A stretch of 64,000 nt of DNA, taken from Bimuria novae-zelandiae CBS 107.79 (taxonomy: Eukaryota; Ascomycota; Dothideomycetes; Pleosporales; Didymosphaeriaceae). The stretch spans positions 939,015 to 1,003,014 of the forward strand of contig ML976660.1 of NCBI GenBank assembly GCA_010015655.1. Reading direction: 5' to 3'. Positions within the stretch are counted from its first letter, which is position 1. Each line of letters opens with the position of its first letter. The notes under the pieces were generated by a model. The model had not been told where the DNA came from. It searched no databases and saw only the letters and a list, made by a program, of their open reading frames with translations. Positions 34,575 to 47,443 of the stretch are shown here, piece after piece. The translations under genes were made by a program, and so were the position numbers.

Positions 34575-37500
34575 ATGTTCCAGGGCTTCCAGGTACTGCA
34601 ACCCACCATCTAGCTATTCGCAACTAACCGTAGACCAGCGAATAAAAGGCGCACTGGACGCCCGAATCGCAGAGGAACAGGCAAAGCAGCGCGTTTCGGC
34701 CCAGGCATCGCGATCGCGGTCAGGCTCTGCTCCAAAACGATCGAATTCGCGCAATCTTTCCCCGTCGAAGCGCCCGCCCAAAGGAAAAGATGCTGAGAGC
34801 CCTGGCAAGCCTCCCACGGGGAAGGGCCCCGATCCCTCAGAGTTCGACCCCGAGTTTGTCATAGGCGAAGACGATGAACAGCCAAGTAGGACGGGGACGC
34901 CGCGTCCAAAAGACAAAGCGGAGAATACTGAGGCGGCAGGAGCGACTGAGGACAAGGAAGAGGGAAAGACCAAAGCTGCCGACGAAAAGGCACCACCTGC
35001 GCCTGAAATACCTCCAGAAACAAAAGCGCGGTTGAGAAAACTCGACAAGCTCGAGCCGAAATACTCTGGTCCGTGAAAATACTTGCACACCTGGTCGTAT
35101 CTAACCGCCAACAGAACTGCTCCGCTCCTACCGCATTGCCCACGCCCGCGTCAGCCTCATTGAAGCATTCGAGGCTTCTCTCCGCGAAAACACTCCGTTG
35201 ACGTCGATTACCGAACCTGCCGCGTTCGTTGAGTATCTCGGCCAACTGAACGTTAAGAGCGACCTGCTGATGGAAGAGCTCAAAAGGGTGTCGAAAGAGC
35301 GGGACGAAATGAACAAGAAGCTAGAAGAGGCAGAGAAGAAGGCGAAGGAGGCAGCGGAAGAGGTCGAGAAACTGCAGGCTCAGATGACAGCGAACGAAAC
35401 CCACAAGGACGATTCTACAGTGCAAACGGATTCGATTGCTCCATCATCACCTTCTAAGTCTTCTAAAGAAACCGAGGCTACTGAAGATACTGAGGAGTTC
35501 TTTTCATATGACAGTGAGCTGCCTCGACTGCAATCCCAGTTGAAGGAGAGCGAGGAAAAGGTGGGAAAGCTTGGGGAGGAGAACCAGTCGCTGAAGAAAG
35601 AGTTATCTGTGGCGCAGGAATCGGCAGGATCGTTCATGAAGAACCTCGAAACCACGACGAATGATTTTCTTACATTCAAGGACCAGTATACGCGCGCGCA
35701 GAAGGAAAATAGCGACCGTCAGAAAGAACTTGATTCTACGATTGAGGACCTCCGAAGCAAGCTTCAAACCGCTGAACAGGATCTGGAAAAACACAAGAAC
35801 GACTACAGTGCACAAGAGAAGACCGTCACTGAACTCACGGAGAAGCTGGGTGCGACGTCTAAAGAGTTAGAAGAAATGCACGCTACCCGGGGTGAGGAGC
35901 TTGTGGAAAGCCAAAATCAAGAAACGCTAAAGACCCAGGTCGAACAATTAGAGGGCGAACTTGCGGCACTTCGGGATACCCAATCAAAGGCGGAGAAGCG
36001 AAATGAGACGCTGAATGGCTTGGTGACCAACTTGCGTAACCAACTCAAAGAAACGGAATCAAAACGAGACAACACTTTGAAGGAATTGGAGCAGGCGAGA
36101 AAAGAACTTGAGGTAGCCTCGAACACCAAAAAGGCGAATGAAGCTGAGAGCTCTACGCCAGGGCTAACAGCTGCTAACGAATCTACTCCCTCTTCGAAGA
36201 AGAAGAACAAGAAAAAGAAGAAGGGTGGAAAGGGTGGCGATGCAGCGAGCTCGGAGAAGACGCCGAGCGAGGCTGGCGATACTAATGGTTTGCTCAGCCC
36301 TAGCACTGCCGAGTTCTCGCCCTCGCAATTGGAAGACGCTCAAAAGACAGTCGCACAACTGAAATCCGATCTGGAAGCCAAAGTTGCTGCGATCGAGCGC
36401 CTGGAGAACGAGGTCGCCGAGAAGGGTAATTTCATCGACAATCTGAAGCAGAAATTGAAGGACGAAGAAGCAATGAAAGAAGAGATTGAAACTTTGAGGC
36501 AAGATCTACTCGACTTTGGGTCAGAGCACACTGAGGCCAAGGATAAGGTGAAGCGTTTACAGGTGGAGAAAGCAGCTTTACAGGAGAATCTCACATCCTT
36601 GGAGCAGGAAATTGCGGAGTTACGCACCGGCAAGTCTGCACAAGAGAGTTCCGAGCAGGAAAGGAAGGCTTTGGCGTCGGAGTTTGAGGATCTCAAAGCG
36701 AAGGCGGATTCGCTGCAAACAGATCTGTCCGTCGCCGAGCAACTCGCTGCGTCGCGATTTAAGGATCTCACTGATATGAGGGAGATTCTGCAGAAGGCGC
36801 AACCGGAGCTCACATCTTTGCGCAAAGAGGTCACTGAGTTGCGCAGCACCAAAGAAGAGCTTTCGGCGAAGTCGACGGAACTCCGCCGCTTGGAAGGCCG
36901 AGAAAAGGATCTTAAATCGGAGATCGCGACATATCGATCCCAAGTATCTGACAGGGACGGTGATATCAAGACGCTGAATGATAAGATCAAGCAAGAAACG
37001 ACACAGAGACTTGCCTTGGAGGAGACGAACCGTAAGATCCAACGCGATCTCCAGAAATCAGAGAGCGACCGCAATGATGCCGTCGAAAGCCGCGAAAAGC
37101 TGACTAAGGACCTTTCCAAAATGCAAGAAGAAGTGAAGAAAGCTCGCATTACCATTCGGGATCTGGAACAAGAGGGTGCGAGGTTGCAACGTGAAGCTGG
37201 TGGACTTCGAGACGAGATCCAACTCAAGTCTGCTCAATATGCAAGCGCACAGGATCTGATGAACAGTATGCAGGATCAGACGCAGGAGATGGGTACCCAA
37301 ATGAAGGAGGTGCGTGCTAGAAGTGAAAGCCTCGAAGAAGAGCTCGCCGATGCACACCGGCTGCTCAGCGAGCGTAGCCGAGAAGCCGAGACTATGAGAA
37401 GACTGCTTGCAGATGCTCAGGGTAGAGCGGATGCGCGCGTGAGGGAGATGCAGGAGCGACTGGACGTTGCGATAGAAGAGAGGGAACGAGCAGAGGAACA

Positions 37501-38184
37501 AGCCAGTTCCTTTGGTCGTCGGCGGGCGCGAGAATTGGAGGAGCTCAAGCAAAAGGTTCGGGATGCGGAACGAGCCGTCACACGCGCTCAAGAAGACAAG
37601 CAGGATCTCGCCTCTTCCGAAAAAGAGCTGAGACGGCAGAAAGAAGATTTTGAACGACGGGCAGCCCAAGCCAACGAAGAAGCTGCCGAGGTGCGGGCGG
37701 CGCTCAACCAACTGCGCGATGCTCTGGAAGAGAGCGAGAAGCAGGCGCGCGATTTGGAGAAGGAGAAGGGAGACCTGCGACGTGCCTTTGACGAGACGCA
37801 AAGCCGGCTTGAGAAGCTACAGAAGTCTAGCAAGGCCATGTCCGACGAGCTGCGGTCTTTGAAGACACGGGCGGCAGATTCCAATATACAGTCGTCGAGG
37901 TCATCTCTGGAATCGTCGCGGTCACGCATCGCCTCACCAGCACCCAAGGGTGGCGCGACCACTGCACAAGCTGGTGACGGGACGGTAGACTATGTTTACT
38001 TAAAGAACGTCCTGCTGCAATTCCTCGAGCAGAAAGACAAGAAGTACCAGCAGCAGCTCATCCCGGTGCTGGGGATGCTTCTGCACTTTGACAAGTAAGT
38101 GAATATTCAAGATATTGAAGCTCGTTATTAACATGGTCCAGGAAGGATGAACAGCGTTGGACAGCGGCTATCTCCGCAAAGTAG
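34575..38184 (+). CDS. imh1: GRIP-domain golgin (Imh1-like) long coiled-coil protein
   Basis: The gene has four exons: 34575-34592, 34639-35068, 35115-38094 and 38142-38184, encoding 1156 aa. Introns are 46, 46 and 47 nt. Exon 1 encodes only MFQGFQ. The first acceptor must be the second CAG (34636-34638), because the TAG six bases earlier gives an immediate stop. Exon 2 starts RIKGALDARIAEEQ. After a charged, disordered N-terminus the protein is almost wholly heptad-rich coiled coil (about residues 170-1090), broken near 490-530 by a Lys-rich patch (SKKKNKKKKKGGKGG). The C-terminal GRIP domain contains YVYLKNVLLQFLEQKDKKYQQ and LIPVLGMLLHFDK and ends in the last exon. GRIP domains bind Arl1-type GTPases at the trans-Golgi, where such golgins tether vesicles. 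Confidence 0.93.
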
Positions 38185-39121
38185 CCGGCGTTTTGGGACG
38201 CGATCTGTGTAACGCGTGTGCTGTTCCAATTCATGGATGACATACATGGCGCCGCCTTCGATTGGCGAGGCGTTCCTTTGGATGTGTGTTTTGTATAGCG
38301 ATGGGTTATTGTATGGTATTTTCAATGATGGACATGGGAGCGATCAAGGATTGTGTATTTCAGTGTACGGTGTTGATGTACTATTGGAAGGCTGGGCGTG
38401 GGGTAAAGGTACTCGAGGGACCGAGGGAGCCCATCCGCAGCTTAGGTCATGGTCTGCACGGGCACTTACTTGAGCGTAGTTAATGGAGAAGATTTGAAGA
38501 GCATGTGGCGTGTAAATTGACGATGAATGTGGCGAGTGAACAGTACTTGATGTGAAGGCGTTAGTCAGGCTGGAGGCTGGGACAGGCTGGAAGAGCTGGA
38601 AGAGCTGGAAGAGCTGGAAGAGCCAGGCGAAAACAGGCGTGGTTGCATCATTGCAGCCCGCTTACCGCCCCGAGCCTGCTGCTGCCCTACTACCAGCAGT
38701 CTTCTGCCATTAATCGCCGTCTGACGCGACACGGAAGCGCAGCATCATCCGACGCAACTCCAGACGTCGTCACTCGTGCCCGTCCATTCTTGAGCGTGAC
38801 GCCATCCCGCGCGCAATACGGTCCCCGAGCGCGCCCAGGCGTGAAGAGGAGAAGCACCCCGCCATCATTGACGGTGACATTGGCAGGGGTGTGCGGCGCA
38901 GATTGACCGAGCAACCGCAGTACCACGACGGCCGCGCGTGCTGGCCTTGCCTCCCGCCAGAAACATCCTCTCGCGACGCTGAAAGCTGCGCACCATCCAT
39001 GAGCCCGCGCCGTCCGCACCACCACGCCTGATCGCATCGCAGCACCCTCGACGCCCTAGCACAAGCGCGGGCGGGCCACCCTAGCCACCACCCAGGCACT
39101 TGCGGCGGGGAGAGAGACACG
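38185..39121. other. Intergenic region with a 9-bp tandem repeat
   Basis: This lies between the golgin and the SR-protein kinase genes. A short tandem array occurs near 38585-38625. The right part is GC-rich and probably carries the kinase promoter and 5' UTR. No gene is recognised. Confidence 0.5.
38585..38625. repeat. 9-bp tandem repeat (GCTGGAAGA)
   Basis: About four and a half copies of GCTGGAAGA are almost perfect. They lie outside any coding region. Imperfect GGCTGG relatives precede the array. Confidence 0.85.
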
Positions 39122-41200
<2,079 letters not shown>

Positions 41201-42336
41201 ACTGATTGACTGGCTCTTTTTGCGCAAAGGGGGAAGTGGGGGGGGTTTTTGTGCCCCGACAAGTGCATTCTTTCAAAGAGAAACCCCGAGTGAAAGTAGG
41301 CTTAGCAAGGGTGTTGGGATACATGTGTGACGACGAAACGATCAATTGCATGGCGGTCTGTCTTTGCGCTATATATGGTTCTTTTTGCTTTGAAGGGGCG
41401 ACGTGGACACGTTGTACGTACGTACAGAGCATAGGCAAGAGGAAGTGGGCGGGAGACGCTTTTTTTTTCTTTTCCATCCTGGCGATCTCGTGGTGGTTTT
41501 ATAGTTGGCAATGGGGTGGCGTTCTTTTATATGATTGGGTAGTCATTATTCTTGTGAGGTATGCCAATCGTTAATGTCAAAATTGGCGGTAAACATTATA
41601 TGGCCTTGATGTTAGATGTGAGGTCTGTTAATGTGAGGTTTTAGAAGGTATGAGGTGCGTGGTGTGGTGAAGTCCAAGTCCAAGTCCAAGTCTCGAGAAA
41701 ATGCACAGTGTATCGAAGTCGGAAAGATTTAGCGCGACAGACAGACTAAGGTTCAATTTTTTGGGGACGGCTTGCATGCTTACCCCGTCAGCCGGGCTCG
41801 CTATTTGAGCAGCTCTTAATCATGACATCTAGCTACCGCACTCGGGTCGTCTGATGGTCAGAGAGAGATTGTATGTCGGTTGTGGCCGCATGCACGAAAC
41901 TTTACACCCTGAGGGGTGGAACAAAGGTGGGACCCATTGCGAGTACCCAGGTACTGCGCAGCCAGCTGGAATTTTTAGGTGTGTACATCGGTGGTTGACC
42001 TTCGCTCCCGCTGCACAGGTTCGCGTTGAATAGTGTGCCGTGCAGACGGAAAGTGCGCCACCTCAAAAATGCGGGACCAAAAGCCTGTTGGGAAGGTACC
42101 TGGAACCCGCAGGCGCGAGAGTGATTGGTTACGTAAAATTTTTATTTCGTGATCGATCGTTCGTCCGTTGGACTGTGGTGTTGAGCTTCCCATTCACGGT
42201 TCACATCCCTCCCCCCCTTTTTACCATAGCATGGTAAAGCCTAACATCCTTTCGGTTCACCCCAATACCCCTAATAACACCTCCATTTACCATGGCACGT
42301 AAAATCCCCTTTCCAAGGTCAGCGTCAAACTCCCTC

Positions 42337-42344
42337 TATAAAAA
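42337..42344 (+). promoter_or_regulatory. TATA box of the small membrane-protein gene
   Basis: TATAAAAA lies 134 bp before the start codon at 42471, in a C/T-rich context with a downstream pyrimidine-rich leader. The position fits a core promoter with a leader of about 100 nt. Assignment is by motif only. Confidence 0.55.
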
Positions 42345-42377
42345 GCCCTATCTCTCTCCGACTATCTCTCTTGCACT

Positions 42378-42401
42378 CGCATCGCATCGCATCGCATCGC
42401 A
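42378..42401. repeat. GCATC pentanucleotide repeat
   Basis: Four to five tandem copies of GCATC lie in the presumed 5' UTR of the gene starting at 42471. Confidence 0.85.
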
Positions 42402-42470
42402 CAGCACTACCATCTCCTCATTTTCCAAACTCATAACCTTTTCACCAACACACGAGAGAATAACAACACC

Positions 42471-42835
42471 ATGGGCTTTGGGAAGAGCAAGGTTGACTAC
42501 CCCTTTATGTGCCCGTTTGTGATTGAGTGCGGTGATAGGCGGAAGCGTGAAGGTAAGCCCCCTCCCCCTCCTTAGCTCTTCACCTAGCTTGAAGGTTTTA
42601 CAATGGCTAGCACAGAGTAGTCTTCAAGCGCGCCCTCGAAACCGCATACAACAAGAACCTACTAATCGCGCACATCCTCATGGCCCTCGTCGTCCTCGTG
42701 CTGCTCGCCGGCATAGACGTTACGTACCGCCGCGTGCGGAGGGTGGAGGAGGATGTGCGCGTGCTCAAGGCCGCCGCTGGAGAGGCGGAGAAGGGGTGTG
42801 CGGGCGAGTTCAACGATTGTGAGTGTACTTGCTAG
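42471..42835 (+). CDS. Small single-pass membrane protein, about 99 aa
   Basis: The gene has two exons, 42471-42552 and 42618-42835. The 65-nt intron (GTAAGC...GAG) joins E-V in frame. The N-terminus is MGFGKSKVDYPFMCPFVIEC and is followed by a basic patch (DRRKRE). One strong membrane helix (LLIAHILMALVVLVLLAG) lies near residues 43-60, and a charged, probably helical tail follows (RRVRRVEEDVRVLKAAAGE). Cysteines occur before the helix and at the end. A possible second intron (GTGAGT at 42820, branch CTGAC, CAG at about 42920) would end the protein at the same point, four codons earlier. I do not recognise the family; the clear TATA box supports expression. Confidence 0.55.
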
Positions 42836-43258
42836 TGGGACTGGCTGTGGGATGTGTTTTTATGGTGAGTAGGTGCTTTCCAGGGAGAGTGTACTAAAGA
42901 GTGTCTGACTTTGTGCAGAGTTATTGACTAGGGTGTGGGGGTTGGGTTTGTCTGGGGGTGGATGGTGGATTTTGGAGCGAGAGGTGCGGGGGGTTGCATG
43001 GGTTCGATGGCAGGCAGGCGTGAGGTGAGGGGTATCATGGTCGATGGGCTTTGTGCTTCGCGGCGTCCGTGGTTTAGGGCTTGTGGCGGGTCTGTTGGTA
43101 ATGTCAGGGCATCTCATGAACGAATCTGACATCAAATGATATCAAGCGATATAAAATGAAATTGTTCTTCGCACGTACGTGAAGCACCACAGTCCAGTTC
43201 GTAACCCCAGAGAGTCAGTGCGCCAACGTGCGAACTTCTCCACCAGTTCCTCCCTCCC
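42836..43258. other. Intergenic region between convergent genes
   Basis: This is the 3' flank of the small membrane-protein gene (plus strand) and of the DUF3445 gene (minus strand). It is G/T-rich on the plus strand near 42920-43080. No gene is seen. Confidence 0.5.
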
Positions 43259-44517
43259 CTACTCATCAATATCCCCCCTCAAGTAATTAGCAACCTTCTC
43301 TCCCCACACAACCTGCCTCTTATACACCCTCATCTCCGGCACACTCCCTCTCCCCATCCCCTCCACCGCCTGCGCCAGCGCCTCCCCACTCCCCTCCTCC
43401 CTCAACTCCCGTATCGGATACGTATACGTCTTAAACGCAAACACCAACGCCCCTGTCCCAGGCAAGCGATGCAGCGTCTGCCTCTCACACCTCAGCACCG
43501 TCTGGCCTAAATCAACCTCCTCCTCCTCCTTCACACCTTCCTCGGCAGCCTCTTCCTCAGACATGTGGTTCCCAGCCAGCACGTGCAGACGGGTATGCGT
43601 CGTAACGGTCCAATTATGGCGCTTGACGATGCGCCCGACGGGCAGGGTGGCGAAGAAGCGGTCCATGGACTTCTGCAACTTGGCGGCGTAGCTAGGGACC
43701 GGGCTGTGGATGTCGGCGAGGGAGAGGCCTAGTTTTTCCCTAGGACTGAAGCCGGAAGGGAAACAGTTTATGAAGGCTTCCAGGCGGTACTTTGTTCCTT
43801 CCTCGGACCGGTAGGCGGCGTCGCCTGGGGGGATAGGCAGCATGAAGAGGAAGTCGCAGTCGACGTTTGCGCCGAGGAGGGAGAGGGCTTGGCTGGCGTC
43901 GGTGGGGGTAAGGGGGAGCGTGAGGGACGTTACGCTGTTGTAGAGGCCGGTTGGGGTGAGGGTGTAGATGGTGGGGAAGCGCTGTGGGAGGTAGGTGGAT
44001 GTCATCCAGGAGTAGAATTCTTGCACTGAGGCGGCTGCTGCAGGGCGGTGCGCTAGGACCTCGTGTTCTGCGTCGCGGAGGAGGTCGTAGCGGATTTTGA
44101 GGCGCTGCTCGTAGGTGTTGTCCATGGCTATCAGGTCGGAGATGGTGGTGTTTTCGAGGCCTGGTATAGTTTAAAATCAGCATGGGTCTATTCTAGAGAG
44201 GAACTTACCCATGGTGAGATGGTATTTTGGCTTGAAGGTTCGTAGCTTGATCGGCTCTTCTGTGGCGAGATCAAGCTTGGACAGTGGTTCGATGGTGTAG
44301 TATGCATCCTCGGAGTACTCAGGACGAGGTTTCGGGGGGAAAGTGTGGGGCTGCACAAAACAAATAAGTACACGTCGATATTTCAGAGCAGAATGTTTGT
44401 TTCTGTATCAAGCTGTACCTTTTCTGGAGTTTTTTGAGCAATCCGCTGTAGTGTGAAAGCTACAATACCCAAAAAAAGGAGCGCCCACGAGGCTTTGATC
44501 ACCTCGAGCTGCACCAT
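43259..44517 (-). CDS. Membrane-anchored HODM alpha-subunit-like (DUF3445) protein
   Basis: The gene has three exons: 44419-44517, 44209-44350 and 43259-44160 (minus strand), encoding 380 aa. Introns are 68 nt (GTACAG...GTGCAG) and 48 nt (GTAAGT...ACCAG) with continuous frame. Exon 1 supplies one N-terminal membrane helix (WALLFLGIVAFTLQ). The rest resembles the heme-dependent oxidative N-demethylase alpha-subunit-like family: FKPKYHLTMGLE, a helical segment with LLRDAEHEVLAHRP, 'VKRHNWTV', and 'LRCERQTLHRLPGTGALVF'. In characterised relatives this domain binds heme and oxidises methylated amines; the fungal proteins are uncharacterised as far as I know. An acidic insert (SEEEAAEEGVKEEEEVD) interrupts the core near residues 280-300. 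The family call is from memory of motifs. Confidence 0.8.
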
Positions 44518-45823
44518 CAGGTCTTCCAAGAGTATCAGAAGCGACTGTGTGTAGTCGTGATATTGAGGCTCTCATCCACAGTATCCTTCATAAGATATAT
44601 TGAGTCACCGAAGCCTCGTCTAGGGCGTATAGCATCAGCGTACAAAGGTGGGAGTTATCGGGCATATACTTTCCTGTTTCGGTCAAGCGCCGCTTATCTG
44701 CGGGGGATGACACATGCATGCATAGAATAAGTAAGCTAGCGCATGGGGTTCCGAGACACCCGGGGATATGAGACACCGCGCAGAAATCCTCCACCCTTCA
44801 AAAAATCGCGATATCTCCACATCCACCCTACCAAAATGGCCAACCGTGAGGCAGCAATTCAAGTAGCTATTAGTGATCTTAATGCTGGCATTTTTCCTAG
44901 TCAACGAGCTGCTGTAAAGGCATATAACATCCTTATAGCCACGCTATCTAGGCGCGTACGCGGTTCACAAAACTGGCAAAACAGCTACGTATACTAGTAA
45001 CAATTAACTCTATAATAAGAGGACTTCCTTATATAATAGATACTTAAAGAGGACGCGCGCGGGTTTCCTCCTTTTTACGCTTATACATAAGAAATAGCAA
45101 ATTAAATCCTTAAGATAAATAGTAACTACACGTTAGTAGGTAAACACTAGATATCTTACTTTATTAAACGCAACCTACGCGTTACCTCTATTATAGGTAA
45201 AAAGATTAAGGCTATAAGAGCTAAGGAAGTAACTTAGGAGGCAATACGTAAGTTTCTTAAGCTCTATAAGTAGCTCCGCGTTGAGTTAGATATACGTAAT
45301 AAGGATACGTGGAATATGGATGAGACTGGGAAGGCCCTAGGCGTATGTGCAAACACCAGAGTACTCGCAGGAAGCTAGAAAAAGAAGGCTTACTATTAGT
45401 CTCTAGAGAATCGCGAGTAGGCGTCGATAATTAAGTGCGTTTCTGCAATAGGGAGAAAGCTATAGCTAGCTATTATTTTTAAAGGCAAAAACCTGCAGAG
45501 CACCTAGTTTCTATTAATAATACCTAACTAGCTATACGCAACTTTAGAGAATAGCTAGATATTTAATATAATAGGGGCTAAGTAGCTGCAACGCGTATTT
45601 CTGCTAGATACTGCGCCCTTAGAGGATCGCTGGCGGATGCTAATATTGGATGGCCACGGCAGCCATGTCGACCTGGATTTCCTGTGGATCTGCAAGTAGA
45701 ATAAAGTCAGGCTTCTGTTTCTCCCTGCGCACTCCTCGCACGTTCTGCAGCCACTAGATCTCTCTGTTTTCTTAGTAGTGAAACGATTCTATCGCCAGCA
45801 GATCCACGAGTTATCACACCTAG

Positions 45824-46302
45824 TGTTAGGATCTGTATTTAGCATCACCAGGCTAACATTCTGAGACGGACAAGGTCTTATGGGAGCCAATGGTGGCACA
45901 GCAATGGGCAGGTCACGTGACTGCTCGAACCGCTCGAAGCGAGCAAGTCGAGCAGGTACATAAGGCCAAGGCTGTGCTCGCTCTGCTCGAAGCGAGCAAG
46001 TCGAGCAGGTGCATAAGGCCAAGGCCGTGCTCGCTCTGCTCGAGTCGAGCAAGTCGAGCATGCTAAGTATATAGGAACATGAGGATGGACTCTTCCACCT
46101 CGTGTTCAACCTGTTTATCAATCTATCGTTTGGATTTTGACTCAGGCTCTCGTCGATTCGATTGTGACTCCTACGTCCTCCCAATACCGACAACCCCATT
46201 GACCAGCTTAAGCAGTCAATACTCCTTTCTTGCCTAACAAGTATTCCTGCCCGAGAACCAACCCTAACTACTTACGGATTAGCTACCCATAGGGACTTAA
46301 CA
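45824..46302. mobile_element. Solo LTR nested in the pogo transposase, TSD CCTAG
   Basis: The insert starts TGTTAGGATC and ends GGGACTTAACA (TG...CA). It is flanked by identical CCTAG pentamers at 45819-45823 and 46303-46307. Removing the insert and one pentamer makes the transposase frame continuous across the junction. It contains a TATATAGG box near 46068-46075, a likely retroelement promoter for plus-strand transcription, and a 53-bp tandem repeat. Its composition is normal, with no RIP signature. No internal retroelement sequence is present, so it is a solo LTR of about 479 bp from an unknown family. Confidence 0.88.
45932..46063. repeat. 53-bp tandem repeat inside the nested LTR
   Basis: Two full copies and a partial third start at 45932, 45985 and 46038. 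Each begins GCTCGAAGCGAGCAAGTCGA (GCTCGAGTCGAGC in the third), and these starts are short palindromes. Copies one and two differ at about two positions. Confidence 0.85.
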
Positions 46303-47003
46303 CCTAGATGATGCTGCGCCGGTTAAAAAGGAACGTTTTATTATTGCCTACAACGCTGCTAAAGAGGCTGCGATTACTAAGAGAGTAATCCGCGCTAGAT
46401 AGGCCGTTGCAGGCATCTACCTATTAAATATTAAGCAGGTAGTCAACTCATCTTAAGTCGCTCGAAGGCCTGTTACCCCCCCTTACTAGGATCAGGCTTA
46501 TCTCGCCGAGAGCTCTCTCTACACTCCCCATGGCCCTCGGGATCTGTTTATGGCTTAAAGGCAGCTCTATAGCGCTGAGAAATTAAGCCGCAAGGTTTAC
46601 TAACTATTTAAGAAAGCTAGCAAGGCAATTATAATAGTTAATACACGCTTAGCAGCGCTAGAAGTAGAGAATAAAAGATTATAAAGTTAATTTAAGGCCC
46701 TTAAGCGTCTATAACCACGAAAGAAAGTTTGCATAGACCTAAATTAACGCTTTACTAGCATAGATTAAATTATAATAGCAAAGCAGGCATCTGCTCTCCT
46801 AGAGCAACAAAACAGTAGTACTTCTGCAGAAAAGGACGCAGAAAAAGCTGTAGCAGAAATAGTAGCTAAAACTCTGCAATCTATGTGTAGCGAGTGGCAA
46901 TTGTAATTACGCTGAATGAATTATCGCGATTTTTTGAAGGGTGGAGGATTTCTGCGCGGTGTCTCATATCCCTGGGTGTCTCGGAACCCCATGCGCTAGC
47001 TTA

Positions 47004-47443
47004 AATGCAGTTCCTGCGCGAGTAATAAACTTAGATCTCATTAACGAAAATAATTCACAAATAGCGACGCAACTACAACAGTAATTAGCTCTCCTGATGC
47101 GGGGAAGAAGCGATGGCCTAAGTTAGCCGCCTTCCCCGACTCTTCCAGCACTGAAAATGCTAGCCGATGGCTAACAGTGCGAACAAGATAGCACAAGTAT
47201 GGTGTGATAGCTCAGCATGGGTACTCTAAGCTCAATCTCACTCAGCCTTCTACTCCGGGGCTGTACAATGTCATCGTATGAAGGTACCTACGGTATCAGG
47301 TATATATCGATCCCACTCTTAGTACGCTGGCCCAGTCCTTTTATTCCTCTGCCGTTCGGATATCTGTGTCGCTCCAAGGTAATCAAACAGCGTACACAGC
47401 TTTCCTTGATGCGCTGTTCTCGGACCGATCGTATCTTGTGGTG
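47004..47443. other. Intergenic region to the right of the pogo element
   Basis: Host-like sequence resumes directly after the transposon. A frame of 170 codons on the plus strand (47217-47729) runs antisense to the possible gene described next and has no motif of its own. Confidence 0.45.

Larger units (their letters stand above)
41201..42470. other. Intergenic region with short tandem repeats
   Basis: No gene is recognised. AAGTCC repeats lie near 41670-41692. GCATC repeats lie near 42378-42401. A GGTAAA-rich segment near 42225-42300 is followed by a TATA element, so the right end is the promoter of the small membrane-protein gene. Confidence 0.5.
44836..46906 (+). pseudogene. pogo-family transposase, inactivated
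   Basis: The reading frame begins MANREAAIQVAISDLNAG, the psq-type helix-turn-helix start of fungal pogo transposases. It is soon interrupted by stops. Further on are the DDE_1 landmarks: TWNMDETG near 45310-45330, and MLILDGHGSHVDLDF near 45635-45675 (the second catalytic Asp in DGHGSH), then LLFLPAHSSHVLQPLDLSVF. The frame is then split by an LTR inserted after HELSHL (45824-46302). It resumes in phase with DDAAPVKKERF and ends in a coiled C-terminal region near 46906. Many TAG/TAA stops fit RIP of CAG/CAA codons. It cannot make transposase. Confidence 0.88.
44734..47001 (+). mobile_element. pogo/Fot1-type DNA transposon, RIP-degraded, with nested LTR
   Basis: The terminal inverted repeats are about 80 bp (44734-44813 and 46922-47001) with one mismatch that I can find, starting AGCTAGCGCATGGGG. 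TA flanks each end (44732-44733 and 47002-47003), as expected of Tc1/mariner-pogo elements. The total is 2268 bp. Subtracting the nested LTR and one copy of its target repeat leaves 1784 bp, a normal size for Fot1-like elements. The TIRs are nearly unmutated while the interior has many C-to-T type changes. Confidence 0.92.

Noticed and set aside
36340..37227. 295-codon minus-strand ORF
   Set aside because: It is the antisense of the golgin coiled coil; Ser/Leu-rich antisense frames are expected from Glu/Lys/Gln-rich coding DNA.
45789..46199. 136-codon minus-strand ORF
   Set aside because: It runs through the nested LTR and its 53-bp repeats and is explained by them.
46240..46244. First candidate right end of the nested LTR at CCTAACA (46239)
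   Set aside because: No target duplication is present there, whereas the end at 46302 has a perfect CCTAG repeat and restores the transposase frame.
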